Of a stretch of 64,000 nt of DNA, positions 26,298-35,761 are shown piece after piece. The notes below the pieces were generated by a model. The model saw only the letters and a program-made list of their open reading frames with translations, did no database searches and was not told where the DNA came from. Within the stretch, counting starts at the first letter, position 1, and each line of letters begins with the position of its first letter. The stretch comes from Calothrix sp. PCC 7103 (GTDB lineage: Bacteria > Cyanobacteriota > Cyanobacteriia > Cyanobacteriales > Nostocaceae): NCBI RefSeq assembly GCF_000331305.1, contig NZ_KB217478.1, positions 4,418,761 through 4,482,760 on the forward strand, in the 5' to 3' direction. Position numbers and translations under genes: made by a program.

Positions 26298-27176
26298 ATG
26301 AGTAACACTTATAAGAATTCGTATCCATCTACGCTGTTTTCAACCCAGAATATCGTATTAGCTAGTCTAGGTTGGGGTGTGCTGACGCTTTTGTACTTTC
26401 TGTTATTTAGCGCTGAGGTTCCTTCTAGTGACGGGAGTTTAAAGCGTGCGGATTGGTACATAATTGGTACAAATATTTTTGAAGCAGTGGCTTACCTTGG
26501 TGCAGGTGTTCTATGCTTAAGAAATTGGCGCAGCCGAGCTTTGGTGAGCAACCGCAATGTTTGGCTGTTGATGGGCATAGGTATGCTTTCTTTCTTTTTA
26601 GGAGGAGTATTCTTTGGCTACACAGAAATTGTTTTAAAGCAAGAGCCATTCCCTTCAATTGGCGATGTATTTTTCGTGATTACCTATATAGTTGTGGGTT
26701 CCGCAATGATTTTAGCAGTGGCTTCGAGACGAATTAAACTAGAGTCTTGGCAGTGGATTATCATAGCGATGATTGCTATATGTGGTAGTGCGCTTGCATG
26801 GTTAATATCCAATCAACCATCGGGTGTAGAAAAAGACAAGCTTGAAGAGTGGGCAGTTCAAATTGCTCCACTATTAAACTGGTTTTATGTGATTAGTGAC
26901 GTGTTGTTATTAATCATTGCGACTGCTTTACTGCTAGCATTTTGGGGTGGGCGTGTTTCTTTATCTTGGCGAATGATTGCAGCCGCAGCATTTTCGCTAT
27001 ATATCGCAGATATGTGGCAAAAATACGCTACTACGTGGATACAAAATTATCAAAGTGGAGGGATACTAGAAGTGTTCTATGTATGGAGTGGAGTTTTATT
27101 TGGTATGGGTGCTGTCTTAGAATATGACGCATCTCTCAATCGTTCGCGGCGCGAACGTTCAAAAAAACGAGCCTAG
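26298..27176 (+). CDS. Integral membrane protein, unknown function
   Basis: A 292-residue protein with about eight hydrophobic helices (NIVLASLGWGVLTLLYFLLF, LLMGIGMLSFFLGGVFFGYT, WQWIIIAMIAICGSALAWLI, VLLLIIATALLLAFWGG and others). The layout resembles membrane sensor modules found before GGDEF or kinase domains, but no catalytic domain follows; the tail ends in a basic stretch (RRERSKKRA). Its stop is 2 bp before the start of the HTH gene, so the two are almost certainly co-transcribed. Partner function inferred, not shown. Confidence 0.7.
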   Translation: MSNTYKNSYPSTLFSTQNIVLASLGWGVLTLLYFLLFSAEVPSSDGSLKRADWYIIGTNIFEAVAYLGAGVLCLRNWRSRALVSNRNVWLLMGIGMLSFFLGGVFFGYTEIVLKQEPFPSIGDVFFVITYIVVGSAMILAVASRRIKLESWQWIIIAMIAICGSALAWLISNQPSGVEKDKLEEWAVQIAPLLNWFYVISDVLLLIIATALLLAFWGGRVSLSWRMIAAAAFSLYIADMWQKYATTWIQNYQSGGILEVFYVWSGVLFGMGAVLEYDASLNRSRRERSKKRA

Positions 27177-27178
27177 AT

Positions 27179-28225
27179 TTGGTATCTACCGTGAGAAAAC
27201 TAACAGAGTCAGACAAACAAGAGATACTTAAGTGCTATCGCGAAAGTGCTGAAACAACTTCAACCTTAGCGGAGAAGTACGACGTTAGCAACTCAACAAT
27301 TAGTCGTTTGCTAAAAAGTACTTTACCCGAAGATGAGTATGAGTATCTTGTTTCGCTTAAGCGAGCAGCACGTACACCAGAAGGAAGAGCTACGGTAAGT
27401 TACGAAAATATCCCAGAGTTTAACTCACAACTTGTAATTCCTGAACCTGTTGTAGAAGTTGAAAAACCAGCAACTCCTCGCAAAACTAAACTGCCTCCAG
27501 TCGCACTAAAAGAACCACAACCAGAGGTTCCGATGCCAACAGAAGCAATTGAAGGCGAAGTTGGGGTTCGCAGGGTACGTAAAAAACGCTCTTCCGCAGA
27601 ACAAGAGGCACCAATGCCAGTTCGACCTGTTGCAAAACAGTTAGAACTGCTAGAAACAAAATCATCAAATCTGCCTTCTTATGAAAATTCCCAATATCAG
27701 GAGGATATTCCAGAGGATATACGTGCTGATACAACAGCAATGCAGTTAGAGGCAACGCAAAACACTTTTGCTGAGATGTTTGGCGAGGAACTGCTCGATG
27801 ACCAAGGGGACGACCTAGATGATTTGGACGACCTCGATGATGAAGACGATGACGACGATGAAGAATGGGAGGCGCCTCGACCATTAGTAACTCGACGTGG
27901 TGATAGCTTAGTTAGAGTTTTACCTCTATCAGCAGCTAGTTTACCTAGAACCTGTTATCTCGTTATCGACCGCGCCGCAGAACTAATCACCCGTCCATTG
28001 CGTGATTTTGGTGACTTAGGGCAAATACCCAATCCCGAAACCCAGCAGCGTACCTTGCCTATATTCGATAATCATAGAGTCGCTAAACGGTTTTCTACCA
28101 AACGCGACCGCGTGATTAAAGTTCCCGACAGTCGGATGTTGCACAAAGCCCGCTATCAATTGCAAGCTAAAGGCATAACCCGCTTGTTAATCGACGGTCA
28201 GGTTTATTCATTATCCTCTGTGTAG
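27179..28225 (+). CDS. HTH-domain protein with an acidic linker, cyanobacterial
   Basis: A 348-residue protein, start TTG 27179 or GTG 27191. Residues about 5-60 contain a helix-turn-helix of transposase/Hin-like type (DKQEILKCYRESAETTSTLA, KYDVSNSTISRLLKS). A disordered Pro/Glu-rich linker ends in an almost pure Asp/Glu tract (about residues 200-228). The C-terminal 100 residues form a separate globular domain (SLPRTCYLVIDRAAELITRP, YQLQAKGITRLLIDGQVYSL). It probably binds DNA; the acidic tract may mimic nucleic acid or regulate binding. It is co-transcribed with the membrane protein 2 bp upstream and ends at a strong terminator. Confidence 0.75.
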   Translation: MVSTVRKLTESDKQEILKCYRESAETTSTLAEKYDVSNSTISRLLKSTLPEDEYEYLVSLKRAARTPEGRATVSYENIPEFNSQLVIPEPVVEVEKPATPRKTKLPPVALKEPQPEVPMPTEAIEGEVGVRRVRKKRSSAEQEAPMPVRPVAKQLELLETKSSNLPSYENSQYQEDIPEDIRADTTAMQLEATQNTFAEMFGEELLDDQGDDLDDLDDLDDEDDDDDEEWEAPRPLVTRRGDSLVRVLPLSAASLPRTCYLVIDRAAELITRPLRDFGDLGQIPNPETQQRTLPIFDNHRVAKRFSTKRDRVIKVPDSRMLHKARYQLQAKGITRLLIDGQVYSLSSV

Positions 28226-28301
28226 TTGTAAATCATTAGTCAGTAGTCACCTTTTTGATGGACTATGAGCAAATGAACTACATTCTTTACCAGGCTACCG
28301 T

Positions 28302-28342
28302 GAGGGCACCGCTTGCACTGTGCCCTCATTGTTTGTTTTTTT
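28302..28342 (+). terminator. Rho-independent terminator after the HTH gene
   Basis: GAGGGCAC-CGCTTGCACT-GTGCCCTC, a perfect 8-bp stem, followed by ATTGTTTGTTTTTTT. This is the clearest intrinsic terminator on the plus strand in the window. Confidence 0.92.
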
Positions 28343-28369
28343 ATATAAAAACTATAAATTTTCTACTTT

Positions 28370-28687
28370 ATGGATTACTGTGTAGTAATGGTGACAACTA
28401 GTTCACAGCAAGAAGCAGAAACCATAGCTAAAACCCTTGTAGAATCAAAGCTTGCCGCCTGCGTCAACATTTTCCCTATTCAATCAATTTATACTTGGCA
28501 AGATAAAGTTCACAATGAACCTGAATTTCAATTATTTATCAAAACCAACAGGTGCCTGTTTAGCACCCTAGAAGCTAAAATTCGTGAATTACACTCCTAC
28601 GAAGTACCAGAAATTATCGCCCTTCCTATCCTCGCAGGTTCACAACCCTATTTAAACTGGATTTCTGAAAATACCAATAACCTGTAG
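28370..28687 (+). CDS. cutA: Divalent-cation tolerance protein CutA
   Basis: A 105-residue trimeric ferredoxin-like-fold protein. Family motifs present: LVESKLAACVNIFPIQSIYT, WQDKVHNEPEFQLFIKT, and LHSYEVPEIIALPI. Implicated in copper tolerance and signalling in bacteria; its precise cyanobacterial role is unsettled. It is preceded by a strong terminator, so has its own promoter, and is followed directly by a hairpin. Confidence 0.95.
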   Translation: MDYCVVMVTTSSQQEAETIAKTLVESKLAACVNIFPIQSIYTWQDKVHNEPEFQLFIKTNRCLFSTLEAKIRELHSYEVPEIIALPILAGSQPYLNWISENTNNL

Positions 28688-28708
28688 CACAGGCCGGAAA
28701 GCCTGTGC
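28687..28708 (+). terminator. GCACAGGC hairpin after cutA, copy 2
   Basis: GCACAGGC-CGGAAA-GCCTGTGC, an 8-bp stem overlapping the last base of the cutA stop. No T-tract. Same family as 11228-11249 and 44963-44983. Confidence 0.55.
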
Positions 28709-29073
28709 AGTAATGTAGTTATTATTACCACAGAGTAGCAGAGAGAAGAGTACTAGTGGTCTATGTCATTAATTTTGGGGAGTTGGAATATTTGCAACGG
28801 ATTCCGGAACGGATGTAACGGATGGTTGATGCGTGAATAACTAGATTTTTTTTAATCATAAATTATCCGTTACATCCGCTCTTATCCGTTGCCAGTCAAC
28901 CCACCAAATTTTATGACATAAAGTACTAGTATTCCATGTCATTAGTTTTGGGGTGTTGGATAAACGAACCGCAAAGAACGCAAAGGACGCAAAGGAAGAA
29001 ATAAGAAGAAAAAACACACCGAAACTTTTGACATGAACCACTAGTTATGTATATTTTCCTAGAGGATATATTT
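28709..29073. other. Repeat-rich intergenic region
   Basis: About 365 bp with no gene. It holds an ACCACAGAG fragment at 28730, the aacggatg hairpin copy 2, two near-identical phrases (CTAGTGGTCTATGTCATTAATTTTGGGG at 28753 and AGTATTCCATGTCATTAGTTTTGGGG at 28929), and a CGAACCGCAAAGAACGCAAAGG repeat at 28968. Confidence 0.6.
28794..28892. repeat. Dispersed hairpin repeat, aacggatg type, copy 2
   Basis: Left arm GCAACGGATTCCGGAACGG plus ATGTAACGGATGG; right arm ATTATCCGTTACATCCGCTC plus TTATCCGTTGC. The arms are complementary with mismatches around an AT-rich centre. Homologous to 460-539 and 32969-33067. Confidence 0.8.
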
Positions 29074-30039
29074 TTATTTATAATTTAGAGTATGTGTAAA
29101 TCGATTTGCTAAATCAATTATGTTATCTTTACGCGCAATTAGTTCTATCCAATCTTGAGGTATATTATCAAAACCATAATAAATACCTGCCAACCCACCC
29201 GTAACAGCTGCCGTAGTATCTGTGTCAAATCCTAAATTAACAGCTTTTAGTACAGCTTCGGCATAAGAAGAACTATTTAAAAGGCACCACAGTGATGCTT
29301 CTAGTGTGTCAATTACATATCCATCTGAACTTATTTTCTCTATTGGTAGTTTATCAATGGCGCCATCAAAGACTCGTTGGAAATGGTGCATCTCTGTACT
29401 ATATTCAGGAGTAGTATAAAGATTCTGAACCTTTTCTAAGCCTTCTTGATAAGCTGCATTTTTATCGGCACCTTTTAGTAAAGCAACTGCAATACTAATA
29501 TAGATACCACACGCCATTTGTGACCTGGGATGAGCATGAGTGATACAAGAGACTTGATGTACTCGTTTAATTAATTCAGAAAACTCTAATTCTTTATATA
29601 AATAAGCCATTGGCAAAATTCGCATCAGTGAACCATTACCATTGCTGTTCTCGGTTTTTCCACCTGCGTCTACGGGTGAGGCGCCTTGTTTCCAATTTAC
29701 AATAGCCATAAACGTTGTATTACCAACGTCAAACACTTCACCTCTAGCAGTCCAGTAACTTTCGTGGTACCACTGCCAAAACGACTTAGCTATTGTATCG
29801 AGTGAAAACCCATTACATAAACTTTCTGCCAAACAAAAAGTCAGGGAACTATCATCAGACCAAGTTCCAGGTGGTTGATCCCATGTTCCGTAACCTTGCA
29901 TTGAAGTTACTGGCAATGCTGTTCTGTCCGCACGACTGGTAAATTCTACAGGTACTCCTAAAGCATCACCGACACAAACACCCATTAAACCAGATAAAAC
30001 TTGATTGTTTGGCATAATAGTTCTTTGGATACTCACCAT
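29074..30039 (-). CDS. ADP-ribosylglycohydrolase family protein
   Basis: A 321-residue (or 313, from the ATG at 30015) all-helical enzyme. LSGLMGVCVGDALGVPVEF, TWSDDSSLTFCLAESL and near the C-terminus NLGFDTDTTAAVTGGLAGIY are the two di-magnesium binding motifs of the DraG/ARH family. Such enzymes remove ADP-ribose from proteins or small molecules. The target is not apparent; no nitrogenase or DraT gene is nearby. It is transcribed alone. Confidence 0.92.
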   Translation of the reverse strand: MVSIQRTIMPNNQVLSGLMGVCVGDALGVPVEFTSRADRTALPVTSMQGYGTWDQPPGTWSDDSSLTFCLAESLCNGFSLDTIAKSFWQWYHESYWTARGEVFDVGNTTFMAIVNWKQGASPVDAGGKTENSNGNGSLMRILPMAYLYKELEFSELIKRVHQVSCITHAHPRSQMACGIYISIAVALLKGADKNAAYQEGLEKVQNLYTTPEYSTEMHHFQRVFDGAIDKLPIEKISSDGYVIDTLEASLWCLLNSSSYAEAVLKAVNLGFDTDTTAAVTGGLAGIYYGFDNIPQDWIELIARKDNIIDLANRFTHTLNYK

Positions 30040-30296
30040 AAAAATAATAGTCGTATCATTTATAACTTATTTGTTCCCAAAAGTGTGACAGATTAAAAAG
30101 TGTCATCTGAAACATATAATTTTCCTGTATTTTCGGTAAAAGGCTGTATAGATAATACTTTTGTAATTTTATCTACTGAGAAATACAAATTTGAAATAGC
30201 AAGTTTGACGCGCGAAAAATTGAAAACTAACTGGAACCTTTTAGTATTTTTTTCGACCTTGAATATAAAGCGATACTTACAAAAAAGGTTAAAAAT

Positions 30297-30830
30297 ATGA
30301 AAGGTGTGATGAAGTCTTTTGTGACAATTTCTGCATTGTCCGCTTTAGCAATTGCTCCAATTTTTATGTCTGCTGGTTCCGCTAGTGCGGCGCCTAAAAA
30401 AGGTACTGATGCAAGCTATGTAGGTGTTGGTATTTCTGCTGGTGTCACCAATGGTGGTCAAAATGGAGACGCTGCAACTTTTGGTGGTAATGTTCATGGT
30501 CGTCTTAACTTGGGTGGACCAGTATCAGCACGCACTCAAATCAACTTCAGTGACGAAACAAGCGCAATTATTCCCCATCTGACTGTAGACGTACCTGTCG
30601 CAAAAGGTACTAACGTCTATGTTGGTGCTGGTTATCAATTTGTTGAAGAAGACGGCAAACCAACTCCTAGTGGAAACAAAGACGGTGTTGCTGTTGTAGC
30701 TGGTGTTGAATCAGAAGTAGCTAAAAATTTCCTTATCTATAGCAACGCGACTGTTGGTGTCAACGCTTATCAGAATAGCCCCGCTTCTGGTGTTAGCCTT
30801 AACGGTGGTGTTGGTTATCGCTTTAGATAG
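30297..30830 (+). CDS. Outer-membrane beta-barrel protein (porin/OmpA-barrel-like)
   Basis: A 177-residue protein with a signal peptide (cleavage likely after AGSASA, near residue 31). The mature part has alternating hydrophobic strands rich in Gly (ASYVGVGISAGVTN, NVYVGAGYQFVEED, LNGGVGYRFR) and ends in Phe-Arg after an aromatic strand, resembling an eight-stranded outer-membrane barrel. Function unknown. The leader of about 190 bp upstream is AT-rich, consistent with strong expression, but no regulator site was identified. Confidence 0.8.
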   Translation: MKGVMKSFVTISALSALAIAPIFMSAGSASAAPKKGTDASYVGVGISAGVTNGGQNGDAATFGGNVHGRLNLGGPVSARTQINFSDETSAIIPHLTVDVPVAKGTNVYVGAGYQFVEEDGKPTPSGNKDGVAVVAGVESEVAKNFLIYSNATVGVNAYQNSPASGVSLNGGVGYRFR

Positions 30831-31130
30831 AAATTTGCCCTTCTCAATTAGCTAATAGTTAATACTTTATCAATATAGAATACTATTTGCTGCCCCCCAT
30901 TAACTATTAGCAACCAGTTATTAACTATTTATAAACAACTAATAAGTATTATTGCCGGGTTTGTCTTAGTGTTACATCACTAGTCAAGTCGGCTTTTTGG
31001 CGTGGTAGAATATAAATAATTCAACTTAATCCCGACCGGATTACCGTACATTCGTGTCCGAATGGGTAATAAATCTTACCATGTTTCGGCGTGTAGTGAT
31101 GACTTAATAAGAACACTTTATTTTACAGAA

Positions 31131-32942
31131 ATGGTACAATCTGCTCCTCCTCCTGCTGTTGAAACACGCAAACCTTCTAAAGTAGAAGGACTCAAAGAAC
31201 GTAGTAATTTTTTACGTGAACCAGTTGCGACTGAGTTACTTCAAGACACGAATCACTTTAGCGAAGACGCTGTACAAATTCTGAAATTTCATGGTTCGTA
31301 CCAGCAAGATAATCGTGATAACCGTGCCAAAGGGCAAGAGAAAGATTATCAAATGATGTTGCGGACACGTAACCCAGGTGGTTTTGTGCCGCCAGAGTTA
31401 TATTTGACTTTAGATAAACTGGCTGACGAATACGGTAATCATACAATACGTGCTACCACTCGCCAAGGGTTTCAGTTACATGGGATTTTAAAGAAAAATC
31501 TTAAGCCCTCGATTGCTGCTATAGTTCAAAGCATGGGTTCAACGTTAGGCGCCTGTGGAGATGTGAACCGCAATGTAATGGCGCCACCAGCTCCTTTCAA
31601 AAATAGACGCGATTATCAGTATGCCTGGGAATATGCCGAAAATATAGCCCAGCTACTAACACCACAAACAGGAGCTTACTACGAAATTTGGTTGGATGGC
31701 GAAAAAGCCATCAGCGCTGAAGAAAACCCAGAAGTCGTAGCAGCACGTCAAAAGAATGGTACGGGTACAATAGTTCATGACAACCCAGAACCAATCTATG
31801 GTACACACTACATGCCACGTAAGTTTAAAGTGAGCGTGACTGTACCAGGAGATAATTCAATTGATTTATATAGTCAAGATTTGACGTTGGTAGTTATTAC
31901 CAATAAAAAAGGCGAGTTGAAAGGGTTTAATGTATTTGCTGGTGGTGGTTTAGGAAGAACTCATAATAAAGAAGAAACCTTCGCACGTACCGCAGACCCA
32001 ATTGGTTACGTACAAAAAGAAGACGTTTACGACTTGGTAAAAGCAATTGTTGCCACACAGCGCGATTATGGTGATAGAACCGACAGGCGCCATGCTCGAT
32101 TAAAATATTTAATAAACGATTGGGGAGTTGACAAGTTCCGCACGAAAGTCGAAGAATACTTCGGTAAACCTGTCGAACCATTTAAGAAACTCATCAAGTT
32201 TAGATATCATGACTTTCTGGGTTGGCACGAACAAGGCGATGGTAAATTATTCTTGGGTGTTTCCATTGACAATGGACGTGTAAAAGACGAAGGTGACTTT
32301 AAGCTTAAAACGGCACTGCGCGAAATCGTCGAGAAATACAACTTGCCAATACATCTAACACCGCATCAAAACGCGCTGTTATGTAACATTGCACCTGAAC
32401 ACAAAGAAGAAATTGAAGCAATTCTTAATCATAATGGTGTAGTCACAGACTTAGAAAAAATTGACTCGCTAGAAAGATTCTCGATGGCATGTCCTGCTTT
32501 GCCCACATGTGGTTTAGCAGTAACCGAGTCTGAACGCGCAATGCCATCCTTTTTACAACGGATACGAGCATTACTCGATAAAGTCGGGTTGCCAGATGAA
32601 CATTTCGTTACCAGAATGACTGGGTGTCCGAACGGATGTGCGCGTCCCTATATGGCAGAACTAGGATTTGTGGGTAGTGCGCCATTATCGTATCAAGTTT
32701 GGTTAGGAGGATGTCCAAATCAAACTCGACTGGCACAACCGTACACCGAAAAAATGCACGTGGATGACTTAGAGACTTTCCTCGAACCAATTTTTGTATT
32801 ATTCAAAAAGTCACGTAAGAAGAAAGAAAGTTTTGGTGATTTTTGTGCGCGCGTTGGTTTTGATGCTATTCGTTCCTTTAGCGAGACTTATCAACCAGGA
32901 GTTGAAGAAGTTACCGTCAAAGCAAAAGGTAAAAAGAAGTAA
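31131..32942 (+). CDS. sir: Ferredoxin-sulfite reductase
   Basis: Reduces sulfite to sulfide with six electrons from ferredoxin, in sulfur assimilation. I chose the ATG at 31131 ([14 protein letters not shown], 603 residues) because an upstream ATG at 31062 adds 23 atypical residues. The siroheme/[4Fe-4S] ligands lie in the two pairs [11 protein letters not shown] and [11 protein letters not shown]. Other family parts: [17 protein letters not shown] and GGGLGRTH. Upstream, a TAGAAT-ATAAAT box near 31009 may be the -10 region. Confidence 0.96.
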   Translation: MVQSAPPPAVETRKPSKVEGLKERSNFLREPVATELLQDTNHFSEDAVQILKFHGSYQQDNRDNRAKGQEKDYQMMLRTRNPGGFVPPELYLTLDKLADEYGNHTIRATTRQGFQLHGILKKNLKPSIAAIVQSMGSTLGACGDVNRNVMAPPAPFKNRRDYQYAWEYAENIAQLLTPQTGAYYEIWLDGEKAISAEENPEVVAARQKNGTGTIVHDNPEPIYGTHYMPRKFKVSVTVPGDNSIDLYSQDLTLVVITNKKGELKGFNVFAGGGLGRTHNKEETFARTADPIGYVQKEDVYDLVKAIVATQRDYGDRTDRRHARLKYLINDWGVDKFRTKVEEYFGKPVEPFKKLIKFRYHDFLGWHEQGDGKLFLGVSIDNGRVKDEGDFKLKTALREIVEKYNLPIHLTPHQNALLCNIAPEHKEEIEAILNHNGVVTDLEKIDSLERFSMACPALPTCGLAVTESERAMPSFLQRIRALLDKVGLPDEHFVTRMTGCPNGCARPYMAELGFVGSAPLSYQVWLGGCPNQTRLAQPYTEKMHVDDLETFLEPIFVLFKKSRKKKESFGDFCARVGFDAIRSFSETYQPGVEEVTVKAKGKKK

Positions 32943-32968
32943 TCTCGTAGCACACCACAGAGAAGATG

Positions 32969-33067
32969 GCAACGGATTATAAACGGATGTAACGGATAGA
33001 TAATTATATAAAGCAAAAACTTGTTAGTAACAAATAACCCATCCGTTACATCCGTTATATCCGTTGC
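32969..33067. repeat. Dispersed hairpin repeat, aacggatg type, copy 3
   Basis: Left arm GCAACGGATTATAAACGGAT plus GTAACGGATAG; right arm CCCATCCGTTACATCCGTTA plus TATCCGTTGC. The right arm supplies the last codons and the stop of the acetyltransferase gene at 33055, showing that the element overlaps coding sequence. Confidence 0.82.
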
Positions 33068-33594
33068 AAGGTTTTAATGCTAGTAGGTGGTTGAGGATTC
33101 GGCGCCGTTGGTTGTAGCATTAGTCCTAACCAAGTAACATCATGCCACTCACCACATTTATATCCAGCATTTTTATAAGTACCAACGTTTTGAAAGCCTA
33201 ATGATTGATGTAGGCGCATACTTGGTATATTAGGTTGTGTGACACCTGCGTATGCGTTGTAATAACCCTGAAGTTTTAAGACTTCAAATAAATTAGTATA
33301 TAAACTTTTTCCAATTCCCATACGTCGTGCTAGCTCATGTATATAAACGCTGACATTTACTGACCATTGATAAGCTACACGTTCATGATGCGGCGCCGCG
33401 TAAGCATAACCCAAAACTTGATTATCAGAACAATACACCAACCAGGGATACTGAAGAAGCAGTTTGGTTATTCGCTGTTGCATTTGTTCAATAGTAGGCG
33501 CCTCAGTTTCAAATGTTATTGGTGATGATAGGCAAAATGGAGCGTATATAGCTTGAATAGAGGCAGCGTCATCAACTGTGGCAAGACGAATCAT
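33055..33594 (-). CDS. GNAT-family N-acetyltransferase (phosphinothricin acetyltransferase-like)
   Basis: A 179-residue GNAT enzyme. IRLATVDDAASIQAIYAPFC, TFETEAPT, VSVYIHELARRMGIGKSLY (acetyl-CoA pyrophosphate loop R/Q-x-x-G-x-G/A) and LHQSLGFQNVGTYKNAGYKC match the Pat/Bar/YncA group, which acetylates phosphinothricin or methionine analogues. Actual substrate unknown. The C-terminal residues (KTLQRI) and stop codon lie inside hairpin repeat 32969-33067, so the original 3' end may have been altered by that repeat. Confidence 0.9.
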   Translation of the reverse strand: MIRLATVDDAASIQAIYAPFCLSSPITFETEAPTIEQMQQRITKLLLQYPWLVYCSDNQVLGYAYAAPHHERVAYQWSVNVSVYIHELARRMGIGKSLYTNLFEVLKLQGYYNAYAGVTQPNIPSMRLHQSLGFQNVGTYKNAGYKCGEWHDVTWLGLMLQPTAPNPQPPTSIKTLQRI

Positions 33595-34058
33595 AGAAAA
33601 ATCAGAATATCAAAGGATCAATATAGCAATCGTAAATCATTTTTGAACAATTATATTAGCAACTTTTTTAAGAATTCACAAATTTAAATTTAGTAATTTC
33701 TTTTTATTTGCGTCTTTCAGAGTTTGTTATTCAATAAAATTTTTTATTAAGATATAGAAATCATATCATATCTAAATTATTAAACATTCAATATATATAA
33801 TAAATAGTTTTTACTATTCGTAAAAAAATGCATTATGTAACGAACCGCAAAGTACGCAAAGGAAAGAAACTAGAATGTTGCTTATAATAAAAGCTTGCAT
33901 TAGAGAAAATAGTTATTGATTGATGCAATCATCTATATTTGTATTAGAGAACAAACAACAAGGGAGTTATTGCTACTGTTAGCGCTAAAAAGATTTTTTA
34001 AACATCTATCGTGCGACATATTTACCATATTAAACTTACAAAGGCAGTGGGATAATTC
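33595..34058. other. AT-rich intergenic region with a CGCAAAG repeat
   Basis: About 460 bp between divergent genes. A copy of the CGAACCGCAAAGTACGCAAA repeat sits at 33840-33869. The remainder is AT-rich and includes the promoter of the molybdenum hydroxylase operon. No operator or RNA recognised. Confidence 0.5.
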
Positions 34059-34781
34059 ATGAGTAACAACGATGATAGACTTAAGTTAGCTTCACAGCAA
34101 GGATTAAGGACGCAGGTTGCAGCCACATCAGTCGGCGCCGTAGCCCTTGCATCAACAGTTAGAGCTACTCAAGATAAACAGAGCGTGAAAGTAGAAGTCG
34201 GAGAAATCACTGTTGACCTTAATATTAATGCTGAGAAGTATACACTCGCGATAGAGCCTCGCGTAACTTTACTTGATGCCTTACGTGAACGGTTGCAGCT
34301 AACAGGTAGTAAAAAAGGTTGTGACCACGGACAATGCGGCGCCTGTACTGTGATAATAGATGGGCAGCGCGTTTATTCATGTTTATCGCTGGCTGTAATG
34401 CAGGAAGGTAAAGAAATTACAACAATTGAAGGTTTGACTCAAGGTGATGACCTTCACCCGATGCAATTAGCATTTATTCAAAACGATGGTTTTCAATGTG
34501 GTTATTGCACTCCAGGTCAAATTTGTGCTGCGATAGCGTTAATTGATGAAGTTAAGCGAGGTTGTGCGAGTGTAGTTTCAGAAGATTTTACTGAAACTTT
34601 GGGTGGGGCGCCTCAATTAGCAAATCTTTCAGAATTAGAAATTCGCGAACGAATGAGTGGTAATTTATGTCGTTGTAGTGCTTATAACGGTATTGTCGCG
34701 GCAATACAGCAAGTAGCTGGACAAGTGCCACCAGAACCAGCAGCGTTTTTAATGGTGCAAGGAAAAGAAAAACAAGCATGA
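34059..34781 (+). CDS. paoA: Molybdenum hydroxylase, [2Fe-2S] subunit (PaoA/YagT-like)
   Basis: A 240-residue iron-sulfur subunit of an aldehyde/xanthine-oxidase-type complex. First cluster: GCDHGQCGACTVIIDGQRVY with a further SCLSLA; second: FQCGYCTPGQICA and NLCRCSAYNGI. E. coli PaoA carries a twin-arginine export signal; here the N-terminus has a hydrophobic VAATSVGAVALASTV but no Arg-Arg pair, so export is uncertain. About 25 residues (near 175-200, SVVSEDFTETLGGAP) are longer than in minimal relatives. Its TGA overlaps the next ATG by 4 bp. Confidence 0.88.
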   Translation: MSNNDDRLKLASQQGLRTQVAATSVGAVALASTVRATQDKQSVKVEVGEITVDLNINAEKYTLAIEPRVTLLDALRERLQLTGSKKGCDHGQCGACTVIIDGQRVYSCLSLAVMQEGKEITTIEGLTQGDDLHPMQLAFIQNDGFQCGYCTPGQICAAIALIDEVKRGCASVVSEDFTETLGGAPQLANLSELEIRERMSGNLCRCSAYNGIVAAIQQVAGQVPPEPAAFLMVQGKEKQA

Positions 34782-35761
34782 AGAATTTTAACTACACACG
34801 GGCAAATACAATACAAGATGTTGTCGATAGACCGGAACCAGCAATGCTTATTGCTGGTGGTACAAACTTACTTGACCGGATGAAGGTTTTTCTTGACGAA
34901 CCGACGCAAGTTGTTGATATTTCTCGTCTTGATTTAAAGAAGATTGAAAGTACTGGTGATGGGTTACGGTTAGGCGCCTTGGTTACTAATACTCAAGTAG
35001 CTGACTTTCCTCTTGTACGGCAAAACTATCCAATATTGTCACGAGCAATATTAGCAGGAGCATCGCAGCAAATTCGTAACGTTGCTACTGTTGGTGGAAA
35101 TTTGATGCAGCGTACTCGTTGTCCTTATTATTATGATACTGCGTTTAGTTGTAATAAAAGACAGCCAGGAAGTGGATGTCCCGCAGCAACGGGAATAAAT
35201 CGGATGCACGCAATTTTTGGGGCAAGCGATAAATGTGTAGCAGTAAACCCTTCAGATATGTGTGTGGCATTAGCAGCTTTGGATGCTGTTGTTGAAGTTG
35301 AAGGTGTTTCGGGTCGGCGCCAAATTCCTTTTAGCGAGTTTCATCGTTTGCCAGGTAATCAACCTGAACGTGATACCGTACTTGAAGAGGGGGAAATTAT
35401 TACTGCTGTAATATTACCTGTAAATATAAATGCGAAATCGGGAGTGTATTTGAAATTGCGTGACCGCGCTTCTTATAGTTTTGCGCTCATTTCAGTAGCT
35501 GCCATTCTTGATATTGATAATAATAAGATTCGTAACGCCCGAATTGCATTAGGTGGTGTTGCACACAAACCTTGGCGTACACAAGAAGCAGAACAGTTTT
35601 TGGTTGGTAAAGCTGTTGATGAAACATTATTTCAACAAGCTGCTGAGTTAGCACTTAGTAATGCTCAACCGTTAGAATATAACAAATTCAAAGTGGAAAT
35701 GAGCAAACGTGCTATTCGTCGCGCATTAATGGTATCAGCTAATGGAGGTGGGATAGCATGA
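34778..35761 (+). CDS. paoB: Molybdenum hydroxylase, FAD subunit with extra [4Fe-4S] site (PaoB/YagS-like)
   Basis: A 327-residue FAD-binding subunit of the CO-dehydrogenase flavoprotein fold. FAD motifs are AMLIAGGTNLLDRMK and ATVGGNLMQRTRCPYYY. The Cys-rich insert CPYYYDTAFSCNKRQPGSGC with a later DKC is the [4Fe-4S] site that marks the periplasmic-aldehyde-oxidoreductase branch. It overlaps both neighbours by 4 bp (ATGA), so the three genes are translated as one operon. Confidence 0.9.
   Translation: MKNFNYTRANTIQDVVDRPEPAMLIAGGTNLLDRMKVFLDEPTQVVDISRLDLKKIESTGDGLRLGALVTNTQVADFPLVRQNYPILSRAILAGASQQIRNVATVGGNLMQRTRCPYYYDTAFSCNKRQPGSGCPAATGINRMHAIFGASDKCVAVNPSDMCVALAALDAVVEVEGVSGRRQIPFSEFHRLPGNQPERDTVLEEGEIITAVILPVNINAKSGVYLKLRDRASYSFALISVAAILDIDNNKIRNARIALGGVAHKPWRTQEAEQFLVGKAVDETLFQQAAELALSNAQPLEYNKFKVEMSKRAIRRALMVSANGGGIA

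Noticed and set aside
30960-31060. Riboswitch or S-box-like leader upstream of sir
   Set aside because: GC-rich pieces are present, but no paired core resembling a known sulfur-responsive riboswitch could be built by eye.
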